From contig JAYWGH010000069.1 of assembly GCA_043778375.1 (NCBI GenBank), positions 1 to 13,871 of the forward strand: DNA of 13,871 bases. Reading direction: 5' to 3'. A model generated the notes under the pieces. That model did not search any database and had not been told where the DNA came from. It worked only from the letters and a program-made list of their open reading frames with translations. This document shows, piece after piece, positions 1 through 8,340 of the stretch (position 1 is the first letter of the stretch; every line of letters starts with the position of its first letter). The position numbers and the translations under genes are program-made. The DNA is from CAIVSN01 sp043778375 (GTDB lineage Bacteria; Patescibacteriota; Gracilibacteria; BD1-5; UBA2023).

Positions 1-2
1 CT

Positions 3-383
3 AGTATAGGTACTCAGATGCTTGGGTTTGTTTTTTTGGAAAACATTCTCTATGTGACAGGTATTGCTAGTATACACGGAGTCGCAAGTGGTATCTATAT
101 AGGTACACTCATCTCACGATCAATTATCTCACTCCTGCTGCATGTTTTCGCAGTACTTATATTTGCTCGGAGCTTTGCAAAGTTCCTCTCGAATATGGAT
201 ATCTCAAATGGATTGAGGCTTTTTGGAGCATTTCTCTTGGCGACCTGAGTGCATGCGGTATTTAATATCGCACTCACCTACGAGAAAACATGGATCGTAT
301 TTATCTACGCGATTGTCATGTACTTTTTTATGACTAAGCTATTTTATGATGAGCGATCTACAGTGAGGACTCTCCAGGCCTAG
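3..383 (+). CDS. PrsW-family intramembrane protease, 5'-truncated by window edge
   Basis: The reading frame is open from the first base and ends at TAG 381-383, giving about 126 visible residues. One in-frame TGA (246-248) is read as Gly in the stretch LLAT-G-VHAVFNI. I see three features typical of PrsW-like proteases: LGFVFLEN..Y near the visible start, an R...H pair in a hydrophobic helix (SRSIISLLLH), and H...N in a later helix (GVHAVFNI). The family also has an EExxK motif, which would lie outside the window. The protein is very hydrophobic, with about four predicted membrane segments. PrsW-like proteins cleave membrane substrates such as anti-sigma factors, but the substrate here is unknown. 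The family assignment rests on motif recall only. Confidence 0.65.
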
Positions 384-844
384 CGAGGACTATTAATCTG
401 ATCTTTCGGACCAAAGTCCCAACTAATCTCACGCCTGAGTGGATCGTCCACTTGTTGGAGAGTGACCCTCCGGGCAAGAGGATAACGATGTTCGAGGATA
501 TCTGGCCACTCAATTAGGCTGGTGTAGGCTGGATTATCGAGGATCTCCTGACCTCCTATATTGAGAAATGTTTCATAATCAGGGACTCGATAGAGATCAA
601 AATGTGCAAATTTCCAGCCTTGGTTGCCGGTATAAATCTGATAATATGTATAAGTTGGGCTTTTAATAAGGCTTAGATCTACTCAGTGTCTTGCAAGGAG
701 AGTCTGTACAAGGGTAGTCTTACCGGCTGCGAGATCTCAAGAGAGATATACAATATCCCCAGGAGCGAGATCGAGGGGAATGTTGGCGAGATCGTCAAGA
801 TGAATAAGCACAAAGCAATTGTATAGAGGAGTTGTCAGGTGCAA
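380..844 (-). CDS. tsaE: tRNA threonylcarbamoyladenosine biosynthesis ATPase TsaE
   Basis: This encodes 154 residues, the usual length for TsaE, the ATPase partner of TsaB/TsaD in making t6A37 on ANN-decoding tRNAs. The P-loop reads S-G-DLAAGKTTLV, where the first Walker A glycine is a TGA codon (737-739 on the + strand). A second TGA (683-685) gives Gly in LARH-G-VD. Downstream, SPTYTYYQIY and FAHFDLYRV match the family's SPTF...Y and HxDxYR motifs. No ATG exists in this frame. I chose TTG at 844-842 because AAGGGAG lies 8 nt upstream and the P-loop then sits at the usual distance from the N-terminus. GTG at 943 or TTG at 925 are alternatives but would overlap the divergent gene. The TAG stop (382-380) shares its bases with the opposing stop at 381-383. 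Confidence 0.9.
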
Positions 845-852
845 ATGATTTT

Positions 853-859
853 CTCCCTT
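853..859 (-). promoter_or_regulatory. Shine-Dalgarno of tsaE
   Basis: AAGGGAG on the minus strand lies 8 nt before TTG 844-842. It decides the start, since the frame has no ATG. Most other host genes in the window lack such a site. Confidence 0.6.
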
Positions 860-891
860 GTAGGATGAGAGTTTCTGAGTTCAATGGGAGT

Positions 892-2064
892 ATGTCTCGT
901 TTTTTGCAGTGTATACTTTGGACAACTTGATTTGTCACACCACTCCTTTTTTCTCATATTCTAAGCCCTTTTTGAGTTATTTTGTGAGATCCAGGATATG
1001 AGGGGGTTAAGCGAAGTTTTTTGTGAGTAATGCTCTTGATAGTTCTTTGAGCTCTTGCTCTCAGAGGTAAGTTGACCTTGAGTTGAGGGGCACTCCTTTG
1101 TATATGATTCCTTGCGAGTATAATTGCATTCCAAGCTTTTTACACAGGGTCTTTTCAGGAAGTCATGGTAGGAGACTTTTTATTCTGATATGGAGGGTAC
1201 TATCTGTCTCTTATATTTCTGATATATATTGTCGTTTCTCATCTTGAGCAGGGGGAGCGCCAAGCATTGCAGTCATGAATTCTTCAGTCTTGCATCCTAG
1301 TTTATTGATATGCATTCGTACAATTTTTCGGCTGGGACTTTTTGTCGTATGAGAGCTCTTTTGATCAAGGGAGAGTTTTTTCTACTTTAGGAAATCCTGC
1401 ACTCCTTGCCTCATATGCTCTATTTATTTGTCTTATGATGCGAGCTCGGGGATATGCTTTTTACTTGTCTTACTCACTGGCTTTTATAGTCATTCTTATA
1501 ACCCAGACTTGGTGGGTATTCGTAGTCCTCATACTCAGTGGAGTGTATGAGTTAAGTCTACTCAAGCGCACAAATATGAAAGTGCTTCTTTTAATAATAA
1601 TCTGAGCTTTCATAGGACTTGGAGTACTCATTTTTTTCTTAAAACCAGGAACATTTATAGTACGTATTGCTCTTGTTTGGGAGACACTCGCCTTCTATTC
1701 ACAAATCCCACGAGCTTGGTTTGTTGGTTTTACGCCAAGTGAATTAGATAACTTCTATAAAAATTGACTCCCTTGGGCACACGCTCTGGTAGATCCTCAA
1801 TACCCAATTGGGCACACACACAATTTTATCCTCGAGATGCTTTTGCGGTTCTGAATTCCACTGACTGCGCTGATAGGCTATCTTGCTTATAAGTCTCGAA
1901 AAGATGCACTCTTAACAATCACCATCTTTTGCCTCGTCTCCCTTGTTCATATGCCTGAGATTACACAATTTCTCATGCTCGCAGTTATAATAACTGTTCC
2001 AAAGTCGATATATTTACTACACAATCACAATATTTGCCCTCAAAATAAAAACATGTTAGTGTAG
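892..2064 (+). CDS. O-antigen ligase / Wzy-like polytopic membrane protein
   Basis: With TGA as Gly this is one ORF of 390 residues ending at TAG 2062-2064. About 13 in-frame TGA codons are crossed, so under the standard code it appears only as fragments. The protein is a chain of hydrophobic segments. Two stretches match the Wzy_C/O-antigen-ligase family: GRVFSTLGNPALLASY in the middle, and GHTHNFILEMLLRFGIP with a conserved His before the penultimate helices. Members polymerise surface glycans, ligate them to lipid A, or transfer oligosaccharide to pilin (PilO/PglL type). It lies 18 nt before the pilus operon on the same strand, which makes pilin O-glycosylation a reasonable but unproven role. 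The start ATG 892 has GGGAG only 1 nt upstream, so it is uncertain; ATG 865 is an in-frame alternative. Confidence 0.75.
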
Positions 2065-2082
2065 AAGAAATAATATTTTACT

Positions 2083-2679
2083 ATGGCTGAAGAAATACCT
2101 CAATCTATATCCTCTCGCGACGATACTGCTCCAAAGCTCCAAGAGATACCTCAAAAGAACACTACGAATCTTCCGACTATTCTTGCTTTCACTCTCCTTT
2201 TGGGAGTACTAATAATTACTGGATTTTTCTACTTTCGTAGCATGACCCTCGAAAGTGAACGTGCAAATATAGTAAAGGAAATGTCTGAGAAACAAAAGAG
2301 TATCGATACTCTCAAAGCAGATCCAAAAGTGAGAGCAGCTGAATTATTCTCTCTCAACAAAGAAACTATTGAGAAGACTATTACTGCCTCTAATGCTGCT
2401 AATTTCGTGCGAGAACTTGAACGAATTCATGCTGATGAGAATAATCTTACTTTCAATGGATTTATTTACTCTGCAGGAAAAATCACGAGTTCAGCCACTT
2501 CCTTTAAGGGAATTGATGACGACGCGGTACGCAAGATTATCCGACTGATAAAGTGATATCGTGATGGCACTACAAATAGTGCGAGCGGATCACTTGCAAA
2601 ATTTGAACTCAGTCCAGTAACAAGTGTATCAGGAAAAAACGATAAACGCTCTATCTCTGTAGAATTTAATATTCAATAA
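2083..2679 (+). CDS. PilN-like type IV pilus inner-membrane protein
   Basis: The gene encodes 198 residues, with one TGA (2554-2556) as Gly in RLIK-G-YRDG, ending at TAA 2677-2679. A charged cytoplasmic N-terminus (about 1-30) is followed by one transmembrane segment (about 31-51), a coiled-coil-like stretch (about 53-90), and a soluble C-terminal domain. This is the architecture of PilN in the PilMNO alignment complex that links the pilus motor to the envelope. The PilN assignment comes mainly from this architecture and from its place just before a PilO-like gene and pilC. Sequence alone does not separate PilN from PilO firmly. TAATAT lies close before the start, but no Shine-Dalgarno is visible. 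Confidence 0.6.
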
Positions 2680-2680
2680 T

Positions 2681-3217
2681 ATGACTTCTCTCAAATTTAA
2701 GTCTGCTGTTCCAAGTAATTACTCGATTTTTGCTGCAATTCTCGCGGTACTTATTGGTATATTTTTTACTTATGACATTTACAATGAGTCCCTTCAGAAA
2801 TCAGAGGAATTAACCGCTCTACGAGCAACATCGACGAGTCTTACTACAACACTCGACACACTCAATACGCTTAAAAAGTCTGCAGATACCAGTAAGGAGT
2901 CAGAAAAGTATATCTGAGTAGCTCGTGATGATTTGCTTTTAGAAAGTATCTTTGCGCTTGCGGGTAATGGGGCTGATATTGGATCGGTATCACTTGATGC
3001 AGGAGAAATCCTCACGAGTGGTATGACTCTAGCAGGCATAAACATCACAGTAGATACTGCGAATCTCGATACACTTCTCAAGTTTATTGATCGTGCCACT
3101 GGCACTGATGCTAAAAGAAGATTTTTAGTCAAGTCACTAAGCTTTGCATATGAGAGTGCGGTAACTACGTCCCCAATTACTGCGAGTATCCAGCTTGGAG
3201 CCTATACCATCAAGTAA
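2681..3217 (+). CDS. PilO-like type IV pilus inner-membrane protein
   Basis: The gene encodes 178 residues. The in-frame TGA at 2915-2917 is Gly in SEKYI-G-VARDD; without it the gene splits into two apparent ORFs. There is one transmembrane segment (about 15-33), a coiled coil (about 36-76), then a compact domain with LDTLLKFIDRAT, resembling the ferredoxin-like domain of PilO/PilN proteins. It follows the preceding stop by a single nucleotide (TAA-T-ATG) and is followed by pilC with the same spacing, so translation is probably coupled. The PilO label is inferred from gene order and architecture. Confidence 0.6.
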
Positions 3218-3218
3218 T

Positions 3219-4307
3219 ATGATCAGAGAAATACAAGAAGTTGAAACTCGCTTTTGGCACTCTATTAGTCTCAAGGAAAAGGCAGTTTTTTACGAGCACA
3301 TTAGTAATCTCCTCGAAGGAGGAGTTACTCTCGTTGAGGCACTTGAGTCATTTTGTGTAAAGATAAAAAATCCACTCCTCTATCGAGAGATCACCTCTAT
3401 CCTACGACTCATTGACTCAGGGGACGCTATGAGTACAGCGCTTAAAAAGCACCCACACACCTTTGATAAGTCAGAAGTATCTATTATTGAGGCGGGAGAA
3501 CAATCAGGAACGATGCAACGATCTTTTGCGAGTCTTGCTGATGATCTGCGTAATCGTGATGATCTACGGCGTAAGCTCGTATCTGCGATGACCTATCCAC
3601 TTATAATTCTTGGATTTTTGGTGGCGGCTATTGTGATAGTGATGGTATTTGTGATCCCCAAACTCCTCCCACTTTTTGAGACCTCAGGGACTGAGCTCCC
3701 ACTCTCGACTCGGAGTCTTGTAGCTACCTCAAATTTTCTTTCGAACCACTTCATAGCGATTATATTCGTACTTATACTTCTCGGTGGAGCACTCTATGGA
3801 TATTTGAGAACTCCAGCGGGAAAAGCTTTACTCGACCGAAGTCTTTTAGCTCTACCACTTGTTGGAACTGTTTATCGTAATTATCTAGTCGTGCGTATTG
3901 CGACAACATTTTGACTCCTTCTCGGGGCGGGGATACCAATTATAAAGACTCTGCGACTCACTGGGGAATCAACAAATAATACGATCTATGAAGAACTCAT
4001 CTCTAAAGTAGTAGGTCTTGTAGAATCTGGAAATAAAATAGCTGAGAGCTTTAGTCGAGTAGATGAAGCGGCAGATTATTTTCCTGCAGACTTCATACAG
4101 CTTCTGGGTGCTGCGGAGAAGACTTCTACAATCAACAAGATTTGTGCAAAAATATCTGCACAGTATACTCGTGAAGTCGATAGCTCTGTTGCTACTCTTG
4201 TAAAGTTCGTAGAGCCACTCGCTATACTTATTTCTGGGGGATTTGTCGTATGGTTCGCATTTGCTATATTCTCAGCAGTTCTCAAGATCACAGAAACAGT
4301 CGGATAA
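3219..4307 (+). CDS. pilC: Type IV pilus inner-membrane platform protein PilC (GspF family)
   Basis: The gene encodes 362 residues with two GspF/T2SF domains. The first (about 22-145) has FYEHISNLLEGGVTLVEAL and SIIEAGEQSGTM. The second begins after the central membrane segment with ATTF-G-LLLGAGIPIIKTL and ends with FIQLLGAAE. The Gly in ATTF-G-LLLG is encoded by TGA 3912-3914. Membrane segments lie at about 128-148, 178-195 and near the C-terminus (GGFVVWFAFAIFSAVL). PilC is the platform on which the PilB/PilT motors act during pilus assembly. The start ATG 3219 is one nucleotide after the upstream stop. An upstream in-frame start at 3195 would overlap the PilO-like gene and is less likely. 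Confidence 0.92.
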
Positions 4308-4347
4308 TCGCCTTTACGAAGAGAGATTTCCCGAGTACAATCGTAAT

Positions 4348-4929
4348 ATGTTTTGTTTGTACGATAAAAAGACTGCTGGATTTACACTCATTGAACTCAT
4401 AGTGGTTATTTCGATAGCAGCTATTATGATGCTGTTTGCAATCGCTCCGTATAACCTTTACTCGGATAAAGCCCGTGTACGACTTTCAGCTGAACGAATT
4501 GAGCAAGCTATTACTAAAGCAAAGCTTTTTGCAAGTACTGGCTATTCAGTTGGTGATAAAAATCAGGACTTAGTAGTATCAATTGAAAAAGGAAGCGAGT
4601 ATATTGATCTCGAGTACATACCTACTCTATGAAAGGGCTCACCAATTCCAACTTTACGTTCCCCAATTGAACGTGTAGCCCTTGAGAGTACAGTGCGAGT
4701 GGCGGGATTTGGGACGGTAGCTCCAATTCTCTGAGTTGATCCAGTACTCGTGACAAGTCTCCCAAATCGAATACTCCTGGTATTTCGAGCGCCACTATGA
4801 TCTCTTGAGTACTGGAGTGAAACTGCAGGAAATGCGCCTATAGCTCTCGCATCACCTCCAAAGATATGAGTAGTTGGAGTAAAGTGAGTCCAGAGCGGAC
4901 TACGATCTAAAGTATTTCTCCTCCCCTAA
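4348..4929 (+). CDS. Type IV prepilin-like protein (GFTLIE)
   Basis: The gene encodes 193 residues. The leader MFCLYDKKTAG precedes FTLIELIVVIS, so prepilin peptidase would cut after Gly11, and Glu16 is the conserved fifth residue of the mature protein. A hydrophobic helix follows, then a soluble domain, as in minor pilins or GspH-like pseudopilins. At least six TGA codons are read through as Gly in the C-terminal part (for example at 4630-4632, 4735-4737 and 4798-4800), so the domain is badly truncated under the standard code. An in-frame start at 4243 would overlap pilC; ATG 4348 places the cleavage site at the normal distance. It ends with TAA 4927-4929, overlapping the next ATG by one base. 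Confidence 0.85.
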
Positions 4930-5624
4930 TGGTAGTATTTTCTCACCACTCTCGCTCTGCTTTTACCCTCATTGAGGTTCTCATCGCTATTTTAATATTC
5001 TCACTCGGGCTGATAGCAGCCTTTGTACTCACGAGTACTGCCACAAGTCTCTCAATGCGATCAAAACAAGAAATTATTGCTACAAATCTCTTGCGAGAGC
5101 AGCTCGAAATCGCTAAAAATATCCGAGATACGAATTTTTTGGCATTCCGGAAATATGACTCACTCTGAGGCATACTCTCCACTTGCCCAAGTACTGGTTG
5201 CCCTATGGCTCCTGGATACTGGGTACTGTCTTCTCGGTATGAAAATACAGGTGCTCCTGTATCAGCAGTCTCTATTGTCAGTCCGGTACTCCCAAGTACT
5301 GCTCCAAACTGGAGTACTCCTGGCGAGAACTCTCATAAGTCAATGGTAATAGTGGAAGCTGCTCTCCCACCTACTGCTACGAGATTTCGATATTGTCTTG
5401 ATAGCCTCGGGCGCTATCGTCAAGGTATAGTATGTGGCCAAGCTAATATGAAAACGACTCCTTATTACTGATGGACACTCGTACGTCCTCTCATTGCCCC
5501 AGATACTACCGGTACTATTACTCCAGTCGTAGGCGGACTGACACTTACAGCGTATCTCGCAACGACCGAAGGCGGATATAGAGAGTTTAATATGTCTACG
5601 ATTCTTACTGATTTTAAAAAATAG
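4929..5624 (+). CDS. Type IV prepilin-like minor pilin (AFTLIE)
   Basis: The gene encodes 231 residues. The leader MVVFSHHSRSA precedes FTLIEVLIAILIF, with Ala rather than Gly before the cut and Glu16 at mature position 5. The architecture resembles the PilV/GspI kind of minor pilin: N-terminal helix with LLREQLEIAKNIRDTNFLA, then a soluble domain rich in Ser, Thr and Pro. Two TGA codons are read as Gly (5166-5168 in DSL-G-GIL and 5469-5471 in PYY-G-WTL). Cysteines in STCPSTGC could form a disulfide. The start overlaps the previous TAA (TAATG), implying reinitiation. A specific pilin name cannot be given. Confidence 0.82.
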
Positions 5625-5625
5625 T

Positions 5626-6393
5626 ATGTATATATTTTTAGTACTCTCTCGACTATTTCGTTTTGTGAGACTTTCGTATTCTCAAAAGAGGTTGCCTCGC
5701 CTGAGAGCTCAGGCTTTTACACTTATTGAGATTATCGTGGCGATCACTATCCTCTCCATTGTTCTCACGAGTGTATTTCAGATATATTCTCAGATTATTA
5801 CAACGAGTAAACGACTCGAGCTTGCAAGATGATTGCAAGGGAACACTCGTACGATCACTGAGACGATTGCGAGCGAAGTGCGCAGTAGTGGAATTGCTTT
5901 TGAGTGCTACCGAACTTCTCCTCCGCCACTTACTGGTTGTGGAGTTGCGAACTCTCTTGATTACTCAGGATTGGGTACAGATATTCTCATCCTTCGAGGG
6001 GAGAGAACTGAGTGCCGAGGTGTATCGCCATGTTTTGTAAAATACTATTTAGCTAAATCTAACATAGCTACTGGACCGAGCGCATGTACAGATGCTGATA
6101 AACGAGATCAAAACATTGATTGTTATTTACAGCGGAGTGTGATTATTAATGGGAACCAGGATGGTATAGCTACTCGTCTCTCAGACCCGACTACTCGAGT
6201 GAGGGATTTGAGATTTTTTATTAGTGGAGTAGCAGCGCGCGAGTTTAGTACAAGTACTGACACAGAGGGGAAGGTTACTATGGCGTTTATGATCTCACTT
6301 GCACCTCGTCAGGGGCTTGACTCAAAGCTTGCTGAGTCACTCGTGATCCCAGTACAGACGACTATTACGGAAAAGCTTTATAAAAATCGATAG
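5626..6393 (+). CDS. Type IV prepilin-like minor pilin (PilW/GspJ-like)
   Basis: The gene encodes 255 residues. A long basic leader of about 30 residues precedes AFTLIEIIVAITILSIVLTSVF; the cut would be after Ala30, with Glu35 at mature position 5. The rest of the helix (SQIITTSKRLELAR-G-LQGNTRTITETIASEVRSSG) is typical of PilW/GspJ-type minor pilins, which carry a TITE..ASEVR-like segment after the helix. TGA 5830-5832 is Gly. Several cysteines (ECYRTSPPPLTGC, ECRGVSPC) could form disulfides outside the cell. The start is one nucleotide after the previous stop (TAG-T-ATG). The PilW/GspJ resemblance is my reading of general pattern, not a firm orthology. Confidence 0.8.
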
Positions 6394-6394
6394 T

Positions 6395-7450
6395 ATGAAA
6401 AGATTATGATCTCATATATGACTTTCAGAGCAGGAAGTTTTTCCTTTGAGCTTTTCAGCTATAACGCAGAGTGGATTTTCAACTATTCTTGCTCTTTTAC
6501 TGACTGGATTTTTAGTAACACTGGCGGCGGGGGTACTATTTTTGTTTCTTTCCGAAAACCGTATTAATCAGTCACTTTTTGCAGGGACCGCAGCATACCA
6601 TGCTGCTGAGGGGTCGATGGAATATGCTATGCTTAAACTCAAAAATCATCGGGAAGGATTTGCCGATGCGCTCGTATTTGGAGGAGGCCCGGGAGGTGAT
6701 GTTGGAGCTTTTGAGGGGAATCGTATTGGTGCAGGCTTTGGGCTCAAGGCTCCACGAATGGGATATGATATCACTTCGGGAGGAGGTGCTTATACTGGAA
6801 CTCTCGCACCAGAGAGTTTTGCGATCGTACCGCTTTTTCGAGAGAAAGGGAAAGATATCCTCACACAGGGGGTAAGCACAGGAAAGATTTTTAAAAGTTC
6901 AGTATCACGTCCTCTTAATCCTACTGATCTAAATTCTGGATTTTGGAATTATGTACCTACTCCAGATATTTCTCTCCAACTGAGTCAGGGTGATGCTCTC
7001 ACGTGGAATGTGATTGGGAATAAACTCCCTATAGCAGGTGGATTATCTGATGGAGCGACTCGAGGTATTTCGGGAAGAGTCTCTCGGCTTTCTGCGTCTT
7101 CTCTCTCATCCGACACATGTATGACGACGAACTGTGCTGCTATATCTGTAGGCGGAATTACGGGAGCTGTCCTTGGGAACTATCGCGAGTATGATAATTG
7201 AACTCTTGCACAAACTACAAAGTCAATTAGTAATTTTTTGGCGGAGAATCGTGAAAACTATCTTGTGCTCTATAATCCTGGTGCTTCTCCAGTTGACTAT
7301 GCGCTTACCTCAACGGGAGAGTTTACCTTTCCTACTACTCGTATTCGAGCGGTCGGTAAAGTACGTGATTCACTCGTACAACTCGAACTTAATCAGGAGA
7401 AGTCGGATGTCTACGATATTCTCAAGTATTCGTTATTTGTGGGACAGTAG
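6395..7450 (+). CDS. Large PilX-like type IV pilus-associated protein
   Basis: The gene encodes 351 residues if TGA is Gly, starting at ATG 6395, one nucleotide after the previous TAG. The first codons include TGA at 6407-6409 and 6419-6421, so a standard-code caller would move the start to TTG 6446. The N-terminal hydrophobic helix follows QSG-FSTILALLLTGFLVTLAAGVL, with a possible peptidase site after Gly27. The FTLIE glutamate is replaced by a hydrophobic run. Shortly after come AAYHAAEGSMEYAMLKL, like the PilX/PilV 'QAAESA' segment. A large Gly-rich soluble domain follows, with TGA 7199-7201 as Gly in EYDN-G-TLAQ. It closes the operon and may be a tip or adhesin-like pilin; that role is inferred. 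Confidence 0.7.
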
Positions 7451-7499
7451 ACATATAATAAATTTGATCTTTCATATATATTCTATGTATATAGAGTGT

Positions 7500-7712
7500 A
7501 TGGAATCTATATTTTCAAAACCGGGCGATAGCTGAGAAATAACTATTTGCAAGCCACACCTCCCAGCATCCCCAATTAATTCACTCATATCTTTAGTAGA
7601 GAAGGGAGATGAGCTATTTGATAGCGATTCCCTAGAGTTATTAACTAGTAAGCTCTTAAATTTGCACAACATATACAAGCTCGCCGCAATTGATATAATC
7701 ACAGTGATATAA
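7500..7712 (+). CDS. Tentative small protein, unknown function
   Basis: This ORF of 70 residues starts at ATG 7500 and ends at TAA 7710-7712, with one TGA read as Gly in PGDS-G-EITI. It lies between the pilus operon and the next ORF on the same strand, in the same phase as that ORF. The sequence is mixed polar and hydrophobic with no motif I recognise. An open frame of 92 codons on the opposite strand (7472-7750) competes for the same bases. I prefer the + strand because flanking genes run that way and the TGA sits in a plausible Gly context. The rest of 7451-7763 is AT-rich and holds no other feature I can support. Confidence 0.35.
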
Positions 7713-7763
7713 TTAATATTGGTATTGAGAAAAATCCGATTGCTGCTCACTAGGGATAGGGTG

Positions 7764-8285
7764 ATGGGTATCTTAGGATTCTGAAAAGTATTTGTAGGTG
7801 ACGCTACAAGATTTAGTACTCAATCTATACCATGGGAAGATGAAAAATCTGGAAAGAGCAAAAAGCTTAATAAAAAAATTATTTCTCTTGCTGATGCTCT
7901 TTGAGAACAACCTATTACTTTTCTCTCTAATGAGAGTATTCCCCATCCTTGAGCAACATTTTCTAAATTAAAATGACTTTGACTCGATATTTTAGAGCCG
8001 TTCTTTCATAATATTGCTAATCTTCAAGAGCGCTGACTTTTGAGTCCTGACACTCAAATGTTTCCATCTGGAATTAGTATCGCCCGTTTATTTGGAGATG
8101 TGGTGAGTATGCCAGATTTACCGAGTATTTGTGAGCAGATAAGACTTCAAACAGCTGATAAACTTTCTCGACTAAGTGCTGATAGAATTTATACATATAA
8201 GAAACAAGAATCGACTCCTTTAGAGAATTTTAGATTATGAGTTTCTATTCCTGAAGATCCAAGACTCAGGTGGTGTCGAGTATAG
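7764..8285 (+). CDS. Hypothetical UGA-rich protein
   Basis: With TGA as Gly this encodes 173 residues, starting MGILGFGKVFVGDATRF and ending ...LRWCRV at TAG 8283-8285. Seven in-frame TGA codons are crossed, which is dense even for this genome, and none looks like a natural end. The protein is mostly hydrophilic with no clear membrane helix or signal peptide, and I do not recognise a family. It has blocks such as PITFLSNESIPHPGATFSKLKGLGLD and SPDTQMFPSG, and a Lys-rich stretch near residues 28-42. It is convergent with the E1/E2 operon, whose terminator lies just beyond its stop. The ATG is preceded by GGGATAGGGTG, a weak Shine-Dalgarno candidate. Confidence 0.55.
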
Positions 8286-8297
8286 AACGCTCTCACG

Positions 8298-8318
8298 AAA
8301 AAATCCCCCAAGCGGGGG
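8298..8318 (-). terminator. Rho-independent terminator of the E1/E2 operon
   Basis: On the minus strand CCCCC-GCTT-GGGGG forms a 5-bp all-GC hairpin followed by ATTTTTT. It lies 22 nt after the TGA stop of the E1-like gene. This supports that TGA being the real end of the gene: any read-through would run into the terminator stem, and the next TAG (8247-8245) is beyond it. Confidence 0.85.
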
Positions 8319-8340
8319 TGAGTCTGACAAAGCGCCTGAC

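Noticed and set aside
6446..7201. Shorter PilX-like gene from TTG 6446 to TGA
   Set aside because: It is the standard-code artefact; ATG 6395 matches the operon's stop-T-start spacing and the frame continues through TGA to TAG 7448-7450.
4600..7450. High frequency of ACTC/GAGT and AGTACT-like tetramers
   Set aside because: It can follow from codon preferences (AGT, ACT, CTC, GAG). I saw no regular spacing that would suggest a repeat or site array.
7451..7500. Possible terminator after the pilus operon (AT-rich palindrome near 7473-7492)
   Set aside because: The repeat is AT-only and weak, with no clear GC stem and T-run.
7472..7750. 92-codon ORF on the minus strand
   Set aside because: It is opposite to its flanking genes, has no Shine-Dalgarno or motif that I see, and overlaps the + strand ORFs that show the host UGA=Gly signature.
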